Assembly (NCBI RefSeq): GCF_013299185.1
Contig: NZ_JAAFKG010000023.1
Location: forward strand, 1 to 64,000
Length of the DNA: 64,000 bases
Direction of reading: 5' to 3'
From: Microcoleus sp. bin48.metabat.b7b8b9.023
Lineage (GTDB): Bacteria; Cyanobacteriota; Cyanobacteriia; Cyanobacteriales; Microcoleaceae
Part shown: piece after piece, positions 34,836 to 43,702 of the stretch
How positions within the stretch are numbered: position 1 is the first letter of the stretch
How the letters are laid out: each line of letters starts with the position of its first letter
The notes under the pieces: generated by a model
Database searches by the model: none
Told to the model about the DNA's origin: nothing
The model's input: only the letters and a program-made list of their open reading frames with translations
Made by a program: the position numbers and the translations under genes

Positions 34836-37800
34836 TCACCGCTGCGTTCCACTCCCTTTACCAGGGATTGACCAGCTCCTCACCTCACCCAAAGTGACCG
34901 GCATCGGCTGCACCACATCAAGGGTAAAGCGGAAAACCTTGCGCGATCGACTACTGCTTTCTGGGTCGAAAAACTCAAGCTTGACATCCCAACAGTCACT
35001 GTTGAGGCGACAGAAGGGGCTTTTTTCGACTGTAATGGTGTCGAGTTGACGACTTTGGACGATCGCCCGAGCAAAGGTCACAGCGGCTTGGAAGATGTTG
35101 GTGGCGGCGAAGTTGAGGGCTCGATCGCGCGAAGTCTGCCCCAAATTCCGGAGATCGTTGTAGACTCGGTTGAGGAAGGAGGTCAGAGCTTGTCGGACGA
35201 GGGGTTCTTGGGCTTCGTCTAATTGACGAGAGATTCGCACCATCGCCGCGTTCACCAGAGCATTCACTTTCCAGCCGTACATCCCCCGCACGTCATGTAC
35301 TTTCACCACGGGCACAACCTCACCGGAGAAGAGTTCTACGGTGCGGTTGGTACGTCGGGCGGGGACGCTAATCCGCTCCACAAATTCATCGCTGGTTTCT
35401 GCCTCCAGTTGCCCCGCCAGCATCAGCAGGAACATCTCGTATATCTCGGCTGAAAAGGCTCCCGTTGGCTCTAGGACATAGATTGTGTCTCCATCGAGGC
35501 TCAATGTCCAGATCAAGGAGTGGGCTTCGTTAGGATTGCGATCGAGGTACTCGACCATCTGGCGAGCATCGTAGGGGTCTGCGGGCACCATGATACCGTT
35601 GATTTCGGAGGGAGCCATCAGTTGCTTGAAAGTGTCGCGGCGGCTTTCATCCCCGAAGTCGTAGCCAAGAGTCCCTAGGGCATAAACATTGCCAGAATAG
35701 GCGGTGCTAGCTTCCACTGTGGCGGAGTCAGCAGCAGTGACGGATGCTTCCGTGGGTGTAGCAGGAGTGGCGGGTTGCACGGCTGGGCTGGTATCCGTAG
35801 CCATAGCGCCGATGATGCTTGCTGGGGCTACCGTAGCGGTAGAAATGGCATAGCCTGCCCGTTCCGTGCGGGTCACTTGGTCGCCTGCAAAGGAAATGGT
35901 GACGGAGGGTTGCCCAAACAGCGCCCTCATTGCACCGGGGATATTGACAAAGCCGCGCAAACAGCGTTCCGGGTCTGCGACAACGTTTGGATCGCAGGGA
36001 ATCGCGGTATTGAGCAGTGCTATTCGGACGGCTTCGGCATCAATGGGTTTGCCCTCTTGCAGTTGCAAACTCATCAGCAGGGCGGCGATTCCGGTCATCA
36101 CCGGAGCGGCTACGCTCGTACCTTTTTTACGTATGGGTTCGTCTGTACCAGGTTGCGCCCCTAAGATATCACCACCGGGAGCCATTATCCCTTCTTTTGT
36201 GTAGTTGCCTCCCCAATTACTGAAGTGGTAAGGTGTACTATCTGCTTTCATCGCTCCTACAGCCAATGCTCCAGGTAATGCAGCAGGTAGACACAGGCAC
36301 TTCCCCTGCTCATTGCCTGCGGGTGCAACAATCAAGATGTTATTGTCCTGACACTTCTTTACAGCCTGGGTAAGCAGTTCTTCGCCTTCACCGGTTTGAG
36401 TAGGACGACACAAAGCGCAGTGAATAATGTTTGCTCCCAAATCCAGTGCCAAGTCAAAGGCGCGGGCTAGGTTAAGTGGCGAGATAAGCTCCTCCATACT
36501 GTTGACGGAATTAATCGGTATATTAATCACACGACAGTCAGGAGCAAGACCGGGAGCGGGGGTATGTTCTTGACCGACAATCATGCTTGTAATATGGCAA
36601 GCATGGTTATCGCCATGAATACGAATCAGGTTTGATTCAGGGATAGCGGCTTCCATAGCTTTAGCCTTTTCATGCCCGTCAATGTCGCGCGCATCAATCT
36701 CTCGATAGGTCGCATAGTCTTCTTGTGGAATTGGCTCTAAAGTCTCTTGCCAGTAGGGAAAGACTTTAGAAACTTTTGCTCCCTCAAAGCACGACAATGT
36801 ATGGTCAGGGTTGCCGTCTAGAATTACGATCGTGATGCAGGGGTCGCCGAGGGTTTGGTTGCGGAGGTCAGCCAGTCCGGGGAGGCTATCGTCTAGGTCA
36901 TGGGGATGGAGTGCTACCCCTATTTTTGCTGCTGAACTCTCAACCTCAACGTCATTGGTGAGTTGAGTGGAGGCCGCAAGTACAACCTGTTCAGTTTCAG
37001 CATCGAGTTCCCTTTGACCATCTGAACCATCTGTCTCCGTAACTTCTATCGGCCGATCTTCTGAAGCCTCTAACTCAGGATTTTCAGTCGTCGCCTCCTC
37101 GGCTTGTACTGGTGTATTACTAGGGAATGCTAAGGTCTCAGTGGTTGGTGTTGAAGCGTCTACATCAACAGATGTAGTTTCAGCTTCATTCCCGGGTATT
37201 TCTGTATCAACTAAGTGAGTTGCAGTCAGAGCTTCATCTACTTTATTCAACTGAGTCCCTACTTCCTCAGCTTCCCCAGACGCATCTGTAGCAAACGTTC
37301 CCATTGATTCATCTGAGCCAGAGGCTACCAATGAGGACGGCTCATGTCCGGTGGTGAGAAACCCAGTTGCCTGCAGCAGGTTGAGAAATTGATAGGCGGT
37401 TTCCGGCCCCATATTGGGTGGTGGCGTGAGTTTGGCTAGGGGCTTGGGTTCTGCGAGTTGAGCCAGAAGGGCGTTCGCTCGCCAGTCCAGAAGTTTTACT
37501 TGGAACTGCGAATCAGGTGACTCTAGTACCATCACGCCTGCGAGGGGACGCAGGGAAGCAGAACGGACAAGACCCACGCTGCTGTGTACCCAGTCGGATT
37601 CACTGGGGTTGAGCTCTGCGGTTTCCACCAGCGAAATTGCTACTGCCAACGGCAACACAGCGTAATAGAGGCAGCCCTGTTCATCAAGTTTTTGTAGCGT
37701 CAGTGCAAACTGTTCCCCGGCTGCCTGACCGTCGAGTTCGGCTAACCCTTGCACCAGCGCCTCCGTGGTGGTGTTGCCTGCCTTGAGGCGATCGAGAGCA

Positions 37801-37937
37801 ATACCGATTCCGGGCGTGGTAGCCAGGGTTAGCAAAGCAGTCGCATCTGATTCTGCTGAGTGCAGGGTGTAGTGGTCTTTAGTGCTTTTGACTTGGATAT
37901 CGGGGTTGAGGGAAACAGCGAAGGGGTGGTGGCTCAT
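34836..37937 (-). CDS. patG: cyanobactin macrocyclase PatG-like, lacking the oxidase domain
   Basis: 1033 residues from ATG 37937 (upstream TTG at 37979 possible). Removes the C-terminal recognition sequence and joins the core ends into a macrocycle. Order: N-terminal part (1-210) resembling the peptide-binding start of ThcOx/PatG oxidase (HHPFAVSLNPDIQVKSTKDH); an acidic, repeat-poor linker (about 210-355); the subtilisin domain with Asp in TIVILDGNPDH, His in NHACHITSMIVGQ and Ser in KKGTSVAAPVMTG; then the DUF shared with PatA (VYALGTLGYDFGDESRRDTF). The FMN nitroreductase part is missing, so the cluster makes no in-cis azole oxidation. The HACHITS insertion is the PatG hallmark. Confidence 0.93.
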   Translation of the reverse strand: MSHHPFAVSLNPDIQVKSTKDHYTLHSAESDATALLTLATTPGIGIALDRLKAGNTTTEALVQGLAELDGQAAGEQFALTLQKLDEQGCLYYAVLPLAVAISLVETAELNPSESDWVHSSVGLVRSASLRPLAGVMVLESPDSQFQVKLLDWRANALLAQLAEPKPLAKLTPPPNMGPETAYQFLNLLQATGFLTTGHEPSSLVASGSDESMGTFATDASGEAEEVGTQLNKVDEALTATHLVDTEIPGNEAETTSVDVDASTPTTETLAFPSNTPVQAEEATTENPELEASEDRPIEVTETDGSDGQRELDAETEQVVLAASTQLTNDVEVESSAAKIGVALHPHDLDDSLPGLADLRNQTLGDPCITIVILDGNPDHTLSCFEGAKVSKVFPYWQETLEPIPQEDYATYREIDARDIDGHEKAKAMEAAIPESNLIRIHGDNHACHITSMIVGQEHTPAPGLAPDCRVINIPINSVNSMEELISPLNLARAFDLALDLGANIIHCALCRPTQTGEGEELLTQAVKKCQDNNILIVAPAGNEQGKCLCLPAALPGALAVGAMKADSTPYHFSNWGGNYTKEGIMAPGGDILGAQPGTDEPIRKKGTSVAAPVMTGIAALLMSLQLQEGKPIDAEAVRIALLNTAIPCDPNVVADPERCLRGFVNIPGAMRALFGQPSVTISFAGDQVTRTERAGYAISTATVAPASIIGAMATDTSPAVQPATPATPTEASVTAADSATVEASTAYSGNVYALGTLGYDFGDESRRDTFKQLMAPSEINGIMVPADPYDARQMVEYLDRNPNEAHSLIWTLSLDGDTIYVLEPTGAFSAEIYEMFLLMLAGQLEAETSDEFVERISVPARRTNRTVELFSGEVVPVVKVHDVRGMYGWKVNALVNAAMVRISRQLDEAQEPLVRQALTSFLNRVYNDLRNLGQTSRDRALNFAATNIFQAAVTFARAIVQSRQLDTITVEKSPFCRLNSDCWDVKLEFFDPESSSRSRKVFRFTLDVVQPMPVTLGEVRSWSIPGKGSGTQR

Positions 37938-38188
37938 GGTGATGGATAATAGGAAACGATGATTGGGCCTGTGAGTCAATGACAGCAGCGATCGGTGAAA
38001 TTACCAGCAATAGGATCTTATTCGATGTTAAAAACTGGGAGGGGTAATCTCAGAAGGTGATGATTTTGTTCGGACTATTGAAGCACTATTCGATATATTG
38101 ACCCAACGAGAGATTCATTATGTATTGGTTGGCAAAGTTGGTTGGCGGGGTAGCTCTACTCAACTATGTGGAGGGTCGCAATATTCAA

Positions 38189-38343
38189 TAGACATCTCCT
38201 AAAAATAAATTATGGCTTACCTATCGGGGAAGGGCGAAGCATTTGGGATATCCAGATTTCTGATTTTTCCGTGAAATTGTCGCCCAAATGCTTCGCCCCT
38301 ACAAAATACTACAGATTAATACAATGTTTTCTCGAGATGTCTA
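38189..38343. repeat. 155-bp repeat with TAGACATCTC ends
   Basis: TAGACATCTC (38189-38198) and GAGATGTCTA (38334-38343) are perfect inverted ends. Inside, GGCGAAGCATTTGGG and CCCAAATGCTTCGCC form a second hairpin. A half-copy of the end (AATAGACATCTCCCTAAATA) is found at about 45979. Nothing else is visible in 37938-38455. Confidence 0.7.
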
Positions 38344-38442
38344 ATATATTTTCAGCTCAGCAGCAAGCATTGGAAGAAGAATAGTTTTAAATTTTAACTT
38401 GCTGACGACACAAAGAAATGAGTGCATCCAGTGGTAGGGATT

Positions 38443-38460
38443 TGAATCTTCAGATTCAAG
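38443..38460 (-). terminator. small hairpin overlapping the patF stop
   Basis: TTGAATC-TGAA-GATTCAA, a 7-bp perfect stem with a 4-base loop that includes the stop codon of the PatF-like gene. There is no T tract, so it may be an mRNA-end or processing hairpin rather than a true terminator. Confidence 0.35.
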
Positions 38461-39376
38461 CGAACCCTTCTCTGTTGTAGTAAAGGCGAAAGTTCTCCAG
38501 TCTGTTGCTTTCTAGATCTTGCTCGGTGACACCTACACAAATAAGTTTGAGATGCTCTCGACTTTTGCAAAAGTCATAAACTCTGTTTCCCAAGTTGTCG
38601 AACAAAAAATACTTCGGAATATCCTGAATATCTGTGAATCCAAAATATATGACTGGCTCTGAATTTGCTTGAGAAAAGCCCACCATCAAAATATCGGAGA
38701 CATCCATGAGAAAATTTACTCTTGATGAAAAATTTTTCTGTATGTAAGCTTTAATCAATAGTCCACGATCGCCTTGGGATTGAGCTTTCCCTCCCGGAGC
38801 AGCGGCATAGAGTTCAACTTCACTCCGACCATCCAAGAAAAAGTCAAACCCAATCAAAGAGACATCTTTCATCAGAGCCTGTATCAACTCGGCTGAATAT
38901 TGGCTACCATCAAGAGCGAGTGCTGTCCTCACTAGCTCTTCAGGATTTTCACCAACGTTAAAATGGATTTTTAAGCTAGACTTCTCCAATTGTGGACGCA
39001 GGTCAATTCCTACACCATTATCAATAATCTTAGGGGAATTAATATGCAATCCCAGAAACCTCTGAAATAAATGCCGATCGATTTTAACACCAACTTGACT
39101 CTCTACATCATCTAGGAACTTTAAGGCTGGTGTCAAAAATCCAGGCCATGAGGTAGATCGGTCACAACCCACAGTGAAACGTCCTCCAAACAACTGGTTT
39201 CCTTCCACCTTACAAGAAGGCTCAATAAAGCAAAGACTTTCTATTTCAAGGGTTAGCTTTTCCAGAAGAGGAAGAGGAAAGATATTTTCTACATCGAAAG
39301 CATCTTGATGAGCACGCATATACTGGATACGCTGTTCTCGCAGACCACTATTTTGAAGCATAGGCATTAAAGTCAC
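38456..39376 (-). CDS. patF: cyanobactin prenyltransferase PatF-like
   Basis: About 306 residues from GTG 39376; ATG at 39367 and 39361 are alternatives. ABBA-fold prenyltransferase of the cyanobactin family, which attaches isoprene to Ser, Thr, Tyr, Trp or a terminus of the peptide. RIQYMRAHQDAFDVENIFPL and SCKVEGNQLFGGRF near the start, PEELVRTALALDGSQYS in the middle, DIPKYFLFDNLGNRVYDFC and LESNRLENFRLYY near the end follow the PatF pattern. Some family members are inactive (PatF itself), so activity cannot be assumed. Lies between precursor and patG, as in the canonical cluster. Confidence 0.92.
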   Translation of the reverse strand: MTLMPMLQNSGLREQRIQYMRAHQDAFDVENIFPLPLLEKLTLEIESLCFIEPSCKVEGNQLFGGRFTVGCDRSTSWPGFLTPALKFLDDVESQVGVKIDRHLFQRFLGLHINSPKIIDNGVGIDLRPQLEKSSLKIHFNVGENPEELVRTALALDGSQYSAELIQALMKDVSLIGFDFFLDGRSEVELYAAAPGGKAQSQGDRGLLIKAYIQKNFSSRVNFLMDVSDILMVGFSQANSEPVIYFGFTDIQDIPKYFLFDNLGNRVYDFCKSREHLKLICVGVTEQDLESNRLENFRLYYNREGFA

Positions 39377-39701
39377 AATCTCATTTCCTCACAAAGGTAT
39401 ACTTGCATCTCAAATAATCCATTCAAATATTCAAAGGCAGCGTATTTTTAGTCAAAAAAGAGTTACTCCTAAACGGGTAAAGATAAGTTGTAATGGCGGG
39501 CAAAGAGCTAGATCGCGCTAATGTGATTTTCCAAAAAAGACGAGGTGAATGAGGGAACCTCAATAGAACTTAGAAAAAGCTTGATTGTTGATCGCTCATC
39601 CTTCACCCCGCCTCTGCTCCTAGCCTAAATGCTTAAACAGTTAACTGCTAGGCAAAGATCGCTAGACTCAAGCTACGAGCGCTACAGATGCCTCTCTGCC
39701 T
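39377..39701. other. spacer between precursor and patF, with hairpin
   Basis: 325 bases after the precursor gene. An imperfect hairpin, GCCTAAATGCTTAAACAG with CTAGGC (39623-39653), lies downstream of the precursor stop and could be a partial terminator or stabiliser that raises precursor mRNA over downstream genes. No additional precursor-like peptide was found here. Confidence 0.45.
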
Positions 39702-40052
39702 CTATGCTTCCGCATCATCGTAGGAAGGAACGCAAGGAACCGAGAAAGACGCATCCACACCATCGTAGGAAGGAACGCAAGGAAACGTGAAAGACGCATC
39801 CACACCATCGTAGGAAGGAACGCAAGGAAACGTGAAAGACGCATCCACACCATCGTAGGAAGGAATGAAAGGAACCGTGACAGAGGCATCCACACCATCG
39901 TAGGAAGGAACGCAAGGAAACGAGATAGAGGCATCCACACCAGTACCACCGAGAGCTTCCTCGGAGAGTTCAGCCAAACGGCTGGGGAGTTTGCCACTGA
40001 TACCACGGAGCACGGGTTTGCCTTGGTGGGGCAGAATGTTCTTCTTGTTCAT
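39702..40052 (-). CDS. patE: cyanobactin precursor peptide with five core cassettes
   Basis: 116 residues from ATG 40052, which has AGGA 9 bases upstream and matches the family start MNKKNILPHQ; an in-frame ATG 15 bases earlier is less likely. Leader 1-37 contains the heterocyclase-binding helix LAELSEEAL (26-34). Five 15-residue cassettes follow, each GVDAS + 7-residue core + SYD. Cores are ISFPCVP (43-49), VTVPFIP (58-64), FTFPCVP (73-79 and 88-94) and FSVPCVP (103-109). Tail DAEA. Four cores have one Cys (candidate thiazoline) and all end in Pro, as suits PatG macrocyclisation. Ser/Thr in each core are possible prenylation sites. Confidence 0.95.
   Translation of the reverse strand: MNKKNILPHQGKPVLRGISGKLPSRLAELSEEALGGTGVDASISFPCVPSYDGVDASVTVPFIPSYDGVDASFTFPCVPSYDGVDASFTFPCVPSYDGVDASFSVPCVPSYDDAEA
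39717..39941 (-). repeat. five 45-bp tandem repeats encoding the cassettes
   Basis: Exact 45-base periodicity over 225 bases. The outer recognition codons are nearly identical between units, and changes concentrate in core codons. Units 3 and 4 encode the same core. This gives a substrate for unequal crossing-over that changes cassette number. Confidence 0.9.
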
Positions 40053-40109
40053 GAGAATAATCCTCATTATGTTATTTGGCGTATTGACCCGTTGGGGTGG
40101 GTCAGTCCC

Positions 40110-40171
40110 CTTCTTCGTGAGAAGAAGCTTAGTCGGGCGACATCCGGTACGTAGCGACTACCTATCGCCCG
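40110..40171 (-). promoter_or_regulatory. paired hairpins between patD and the precursor gene
   Basis: CTTCTTC-GTGA-GAAGAAG (40110-40127) and CGGGCGA...TCGCCCG (40134-40171) lie in the 134-base gap between the patD stop and the precursor start. They could protect or separate the precursor mRNA segment, or form a leader for a dedicated precursor promoter. Confidence 0.45.
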
Positions 40172-40186
40172 CAAACTTTAAAAAAC

Positions 40187-42517
40187 TTAAAATGGCATCG
40201 GTGTGGGGTTCATTTGCGCCTCCGCAAGGGGTTCGTCTAGCCACCCCAGCTTCACCGGCACATCATAGAGCCGCCCCGACCCAAACCGCGACCAAAAATG
40301 GCGCATTCCTGGCACTGTCACCTTAACCACATTCAGCCCAATGTCCGGTCGAGTTTGATCCACCACCAAGGTCTCCAGACCGGCTTTTTGGGCAATGTCT
40401 ACGCAGGTGAGGACATCGGTGTAAATGTCATCACTCCAACGCTTGGGGTAATCCCGGGCTGTCTTGAGGGGTTGCGTGGCATCAGGAACCAGATAGGGAT
40501 GATCCGCCAGCTTCGCAGTGAGTAACCAATCCGTTGCGTCGTTTTTCAGGTTCTCGTCTGGCACTCTGTCCAGTTCCAAGCCAATTTGGTTAACTTCTGT
40601 GAGGGTGCGGATGATGGCAATAGTGGGGTCGAGGTGCGCCCCAAAGCCGAGAATCAGTCGTTCCGAGCTTCCCGTTTTCCGATTCGACACCCCGACAAAA
40701 GCTGGAATCCCCAAGTCGGCCGTTAAATCCAGCACCCACAAATCGCGGTTATTTTCCTGGTAAAACTGCTGCAACTGGACAAAATACGGCTCATCAAAGC
40801 TCGTCAAGTCCACCGCCGGACGCCTCAAGCGGTTGTACCACCACAGCGCCACACCGTCGCGCTCCACCAGTTCCATAAACCCTTGCAGAATGGCTTCTTC
40901 CAGGGTGTTCCCGGCAGCATTACCGTTGGAATCTCCCCGGCAGAAGCGATGAGCTTGGGGCAAGGGATAGTGGTAGTAGCACATCGCCGTAGGCAAATAC
41001 TTATGGGTCTGCTCTGTTAGCGACCACACTGGAGTCCAATCAATGGCTTGACTCGCATCAAACTGCTGGGGAATCCAATCGTGAGCCGCCGTTGCTTGCG
41101 CGTTCAAGCTCTCCCGGTTGGCATACTGCGCCTCGCTAAAGCACAAACTTTGCTGTGGATGAATCGCCAAGTCTTTTAGTGCTACCAGGGTTGTTCGTTT
41201 GCGAGGTTCGTCCCCTTGAAAGATGCCAGAATAGCGCTCCACTGCTTCACATAAGCCACTCGCCCGCGATTGGCTATCGGTCTTGCCCTTGCCCGAACTC
41301 TTGTGTTTCAGGGTATTGCGTAGACCCCGTAAGGAGGTGGCACTGCCGAAGCTATGCCCCGCCCGGTAGGTATGTACCAACGGATTAGCCGGATCTGTAA
41401 TCCGCACTAGCTCAGTCACCACCCCCGTCAGTGGACCGATCAAGTGCTGATATTTTTGCACCGTCTGTTCTGGTGTTACCGCGCGATGACCGCCATCACG
41501 GGTAAAGTGCTTGCGGCGCGATTCCAGCTTCAGCGGTTCAAACCCCCGGCGTTTTAGGATACCTGTGTCGCCACAGGTCGGACATTGCGGCCGCTTGATA
41601 AAGACATGACTTTTCACGTCCAATATCATGTGGTTGAAGGTGATAATCTTGCCATCCAATGTCGGGAAGCGAGCCGTTCCCGGTGCAGTGACATTGGCGT
41701 GGTACTTAACAATCCACTTGGCAATCTCAGTGGCTGCAAACTGTAACCCCGTTTGCAGGGTCGAAGGCAGCGTCGCCCGTGCTGTGGGCAAACAGCCTAA
41801 TAGACTCCCGTTTTGACCGTTGCGCTGCTGTTGGGCTTGTTTTTGCCGCAAGACCGACGACTCAACTTCGCGGTTGCCCCCCAGCCGATGAGCCAGACAG
41901 GCCCAACACCCTGTCTTTCCAGGAACAAACACCGGCCCCAACCACAGGACACTGCCCACCGGCTTGACAAGTAGCCAATTTTGTTGGCTCTCCAAAGCCT
42001 GCTTGTTGATGGCAGATAGTTCTGGCTGCAAATAGTCATCAGTCAAAACGATGTTGAGCGCTGCTGGAGAATCCGCATCCGTGGGGGCTTGCACCGAAAT
42101 GCCCATGTCCTGCAGGGCTGTGGCGAGGGCAGCAACAGTAGCTTCACTGATGTTCTCGCCCACCTTTGTCAAATTCACTGGCTGCTGTAGCGCTTGTAGC
42201 GCCACGGAGGGTGCAATCCCTAACTCGCTCCAAAATGCCGCCACTTCCGAGGATAGTTCCGGGGCTACCTCGGTGAGATAGCCCTTCTCTGCGAGGCGAT
42301 CGAGTACGTATTCGATGTGTTCCGGGGGGACTTCTCCATCAAATTTTTCCACAATCTGCGCTAGGGTGTGTTGCCCGTCCAAAAGAGGCACGATTTGGCA
42401 GTAGAGTTGCCCGGTGAGGGCGTAGTTGCTCTGTTCGCCAAGGAGGTAGACTTGCTTTGGCTCGATCGCCTCGACATGAAAGTGGGGCTGAATTTGGAGC
42501 AGTGTGGTGGATTGCAT
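40187..42517 (-). CDS. patD: cyanobactin heterocyclase PatD-like (YcaO)
   Basis: 776 residues, the length of the family. ATP-dependent cyclodehydratase that turns Cys (and in some enzymes Ser/Thr) of the core into azolines. The N-terminal half is the E1-like/RiPP-recognition part that binds the leader, with Zn-type Cys pairs GCWAC and CPTC. The C-terminal half is YcaO, with SRASGLCEAVERYSG, EEAILQGFMELVERD and the terminal Pro-rich PTPMPF tail typical of the active site. Immediately upstream of the precursor gene on the same strand. Whether it is TruD-like (Cys only) or PatD-like (Cys plus Ser/Thr) cannot be read here. Confidence 0.95.
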   Translation of the reverse strand: MQSTTLLQIQPHFHVEAIEPKQVYLLGEQSNYALTGQLYCQIVPLLDGQHTLAQIVEKFDGEVPPEHIEYVLDRLAEKGYLTEVAPELSSEVAAFWSELGIAPSVALQALQQPVNLTKVGENISEATVAALATALQDMGISVQAPTDADSPAALNIVLTDDYLQPELSAINKQALESQQNWLLVKPVGSVLWLGPVFVPGKTGCWACLAHRLGGNREVESSVLRQKQAQQQRNGQNGSLLGCLPTARATLPSTLQTGLQFAATEIAKWIVKYHANVTAPGTARFPTLDGKIITFNHMILDVKSHVFIKRPQCPTCGDTGILKRRGFEPLKLESRRKHFTRDGGHRAVTPEQTVQKYQHLIGPLTGVVTELVRITDPANPLVHTYRAGHSFGSATSLRGLRNTLKHKSSGKGKTDSQSRASGLCEAVERYSGIFQGDEPRKRTTLVALKDLAIHPQQSLCFSEAQYANRESLNAQATAAHDWIPQQFDASQAIDWTPVWSLTEQTHKYLPTAMCYYHYPLPQAHRFCRGDSNGNAAGNTLEEAILQGFMELVERDGVALWWYNRLRRPAVDLTSFDEPYFVQLQQFYQENNRDLWVLDLTADLGIPAFVGVSNRKTGSSERLILGFGAHLDPTIAIIRTLTEVNQIGLELDRVPDENLKNDATDWLLTAKLADHPYLVPDATQPLKTARDYPKRWSDDIYTDVLTCVDIAQKAGLETLVVDQTRPDIGLNVVKVTVPGMRHFWSRFGSGRLYDVPVKLGWLDEPLAEAQMNPTPMPF

Positions 42518-42569
42518 AGAGCGAACAGTCAGTCATTAAGTGGACGGTGATAACAAGACAGGCTAGGGA

Positions 42570-43331
42570 TTAAGTCCAGATGCGGCCCCGGCGGAAGGGT
42601 TTAGGGTGTTTTTCTGACTTCTTGGCTTGCTTCTTGGCGTAGTCGCACCAGTAGGCATAATCTTGCAGCCCAGTGTGGGAAGTCGGCACGTAAGACTTTT
42701 TCTGTTCTGGCGTGGAGGAGACTTCAGAGGGTGTTACTTCTGTTTTCTCCTTAGCCGTTTCCTTTTTCTCATTAGCCATAGTTTCTTTAGTTTCCTTAGT
42801 TTCTTTAGATGTTTGGGGTGTTTGGAGGGTTTGCGGTGGCTGGGAAGCCACCATCCCCTCTAGCTTGAGGTAGTCGATCCGGTGTGCCCCATCTCCCAAA
42901 CCAACAGCGGTGGTCAGGGTCAGGGTATGTTTCCCGGCGCTGAGGGCTGGCAAGGGAATCTGGGTTTTGGTTGGCTTGCCTGACCCGATCCCGACGAGTT
43001 CGGTCACTGGCTCACCATCAACCAAAAGGGTGTCAACTTGAGAGCCAAAAAAGTTGTAAAAAAGTGTAAGTTCGCCTGTGCTGTAGTTTTTGCCAAGGGT
43101 GAATTGGATATTCAGTTTGTCGGTGGAAAAAAGGTGCTTTCCCTTCCTCTGCGGTTTGGTTTTGCGAGCTGGAACCACTAGCAGCGATGGCATCTGGGGC
43201 TGGTTAATGGGGTCTTTATCTGACCCAACAACATAGGTAAATTCAGCGTGCCACCCACCTACCTGCGAAAACTCCTGACTTCCTTTACCAGGTTGACCGA
43301 TTTGCCATAGGATTTCAGTTTGCTGAGGCAT
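42570..43331 (-). CDS. PatC-like protein fused to a jelly-roll-like domain
   Basis: 253 residues. Residues 1-160 (EILWQIGQPGKGSQEF, DGEPVTELVGIGSGK, GAHRIDYLKLEG) resemble the carbohydrate-binding-like jelly-roll domain of rhamnogalacturonan lyases (PL4 type). A Lys/Glu/Thr-rich linker follows (SKETKETKETM). The last 40 residues (SYVPTSHTGLQDYAYWCDYA, then basic) have the look of PatC, usually a 60-70-residue protein of unknown role. An in-frame ATG at 42779 (MANEKKE) would give a free 69-residue PatC. Occupies the patC position in the cluster. Function unknown; not required for known cyanobactin chemistry. Confidence 0.65.
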   Translation of the reverse strand: MPQQTEILWQIGQPGKGSQEFSQVGGWHAEFTYVVGSDKDPINQPQMPSLLVVPARKTKPQRKGKHLFSTDKLNIQFTLGKNYSTGELTLFYNFFGSQVDTLLVDGEPVTELVGIGSGKPTKTQIPLPALSAGKHTLTLTTAVGLGDGAHRIDYLKLEGMVASQPPQTLQTPQTSKETKETKETMANEKKETAKEKTEVTPSEVSSTPEQKKSYVPTSHTGLQDYAYWCDYAKKQAKKSEKHPKPFRRGRIWT

Positions 43332-43354
43332 GGTGATTAGCGGCTAGTGGGTCG

Positions 43355-43606
43355 TTAATAGTATCGTCCCATGCCCCCAAAGCCACCCCAGCCCTGGCTG
43401 GCTGAACTCTGGCTGGCACTAGAGTGCATCACTTGGTTGAAACTGCGGTTGGCATAGGCCGAAGGATCGTTATAGTTGGCGCCATGCATCAGATCCATCC
43501 GAATATGCACCAAATCATCGGGATTACCATTTTCCACATCTACGCACAGTGCAGGCTGGATGAAATGGGGACGTTTGACGGGGGGAGACAATAGAGGAAG
43601 TCGCAT
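43355..43606 (-). CDS. patB: PatB-like cyanobactin cluster protein
   Basis: 83 residues. A small soluble protein starting MRLPLLSPPVKRP, with FIQPALCVDVENGNPDDLVH and a Ser/Gly/Gln-rich C-terminus (SQGWGGFGGMGRYY). It sits between patA and patC as in patellamide-type clusters and matches PatB in length and, from memory, in sequence. GGAG about 11 bases upstream of the ATG. Role unknown; not essential in heterologous production of other cyanobactins. Confidence 0.8.
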   Translation of the reverse strand: MRLPLLSPPVKRPHFIQPALCVDVENGNPDDLVHIRMDLMHGANYNDPSAYANRSFNQVMHSSASQSSASQGWGGFGGMGRYY

Positions 43607-43702
43607 GGTTTAAGATTCTCCGTATGGATAGGGTGAATAAATCTAGATGTCGTGGCGAGAGTGCATTTTGTTGTTGCACTCTCACCCAAATTGTATTGCC
43701 CT

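Noticed and set aside
34553-34852. A 99-codon minus-strand frame downstream of patG
   Set aside because: It is made of the 199-bp dispersed repeat and has no ribosome-binding site.
39717-39941. Regularly spaced 45-bp repeats that could suggest a CRISPR array or minisatellite
   Set aside because: They are in frame within a cyanobactin precursor, and each unit encodes recognition sequences plus a core peptide.
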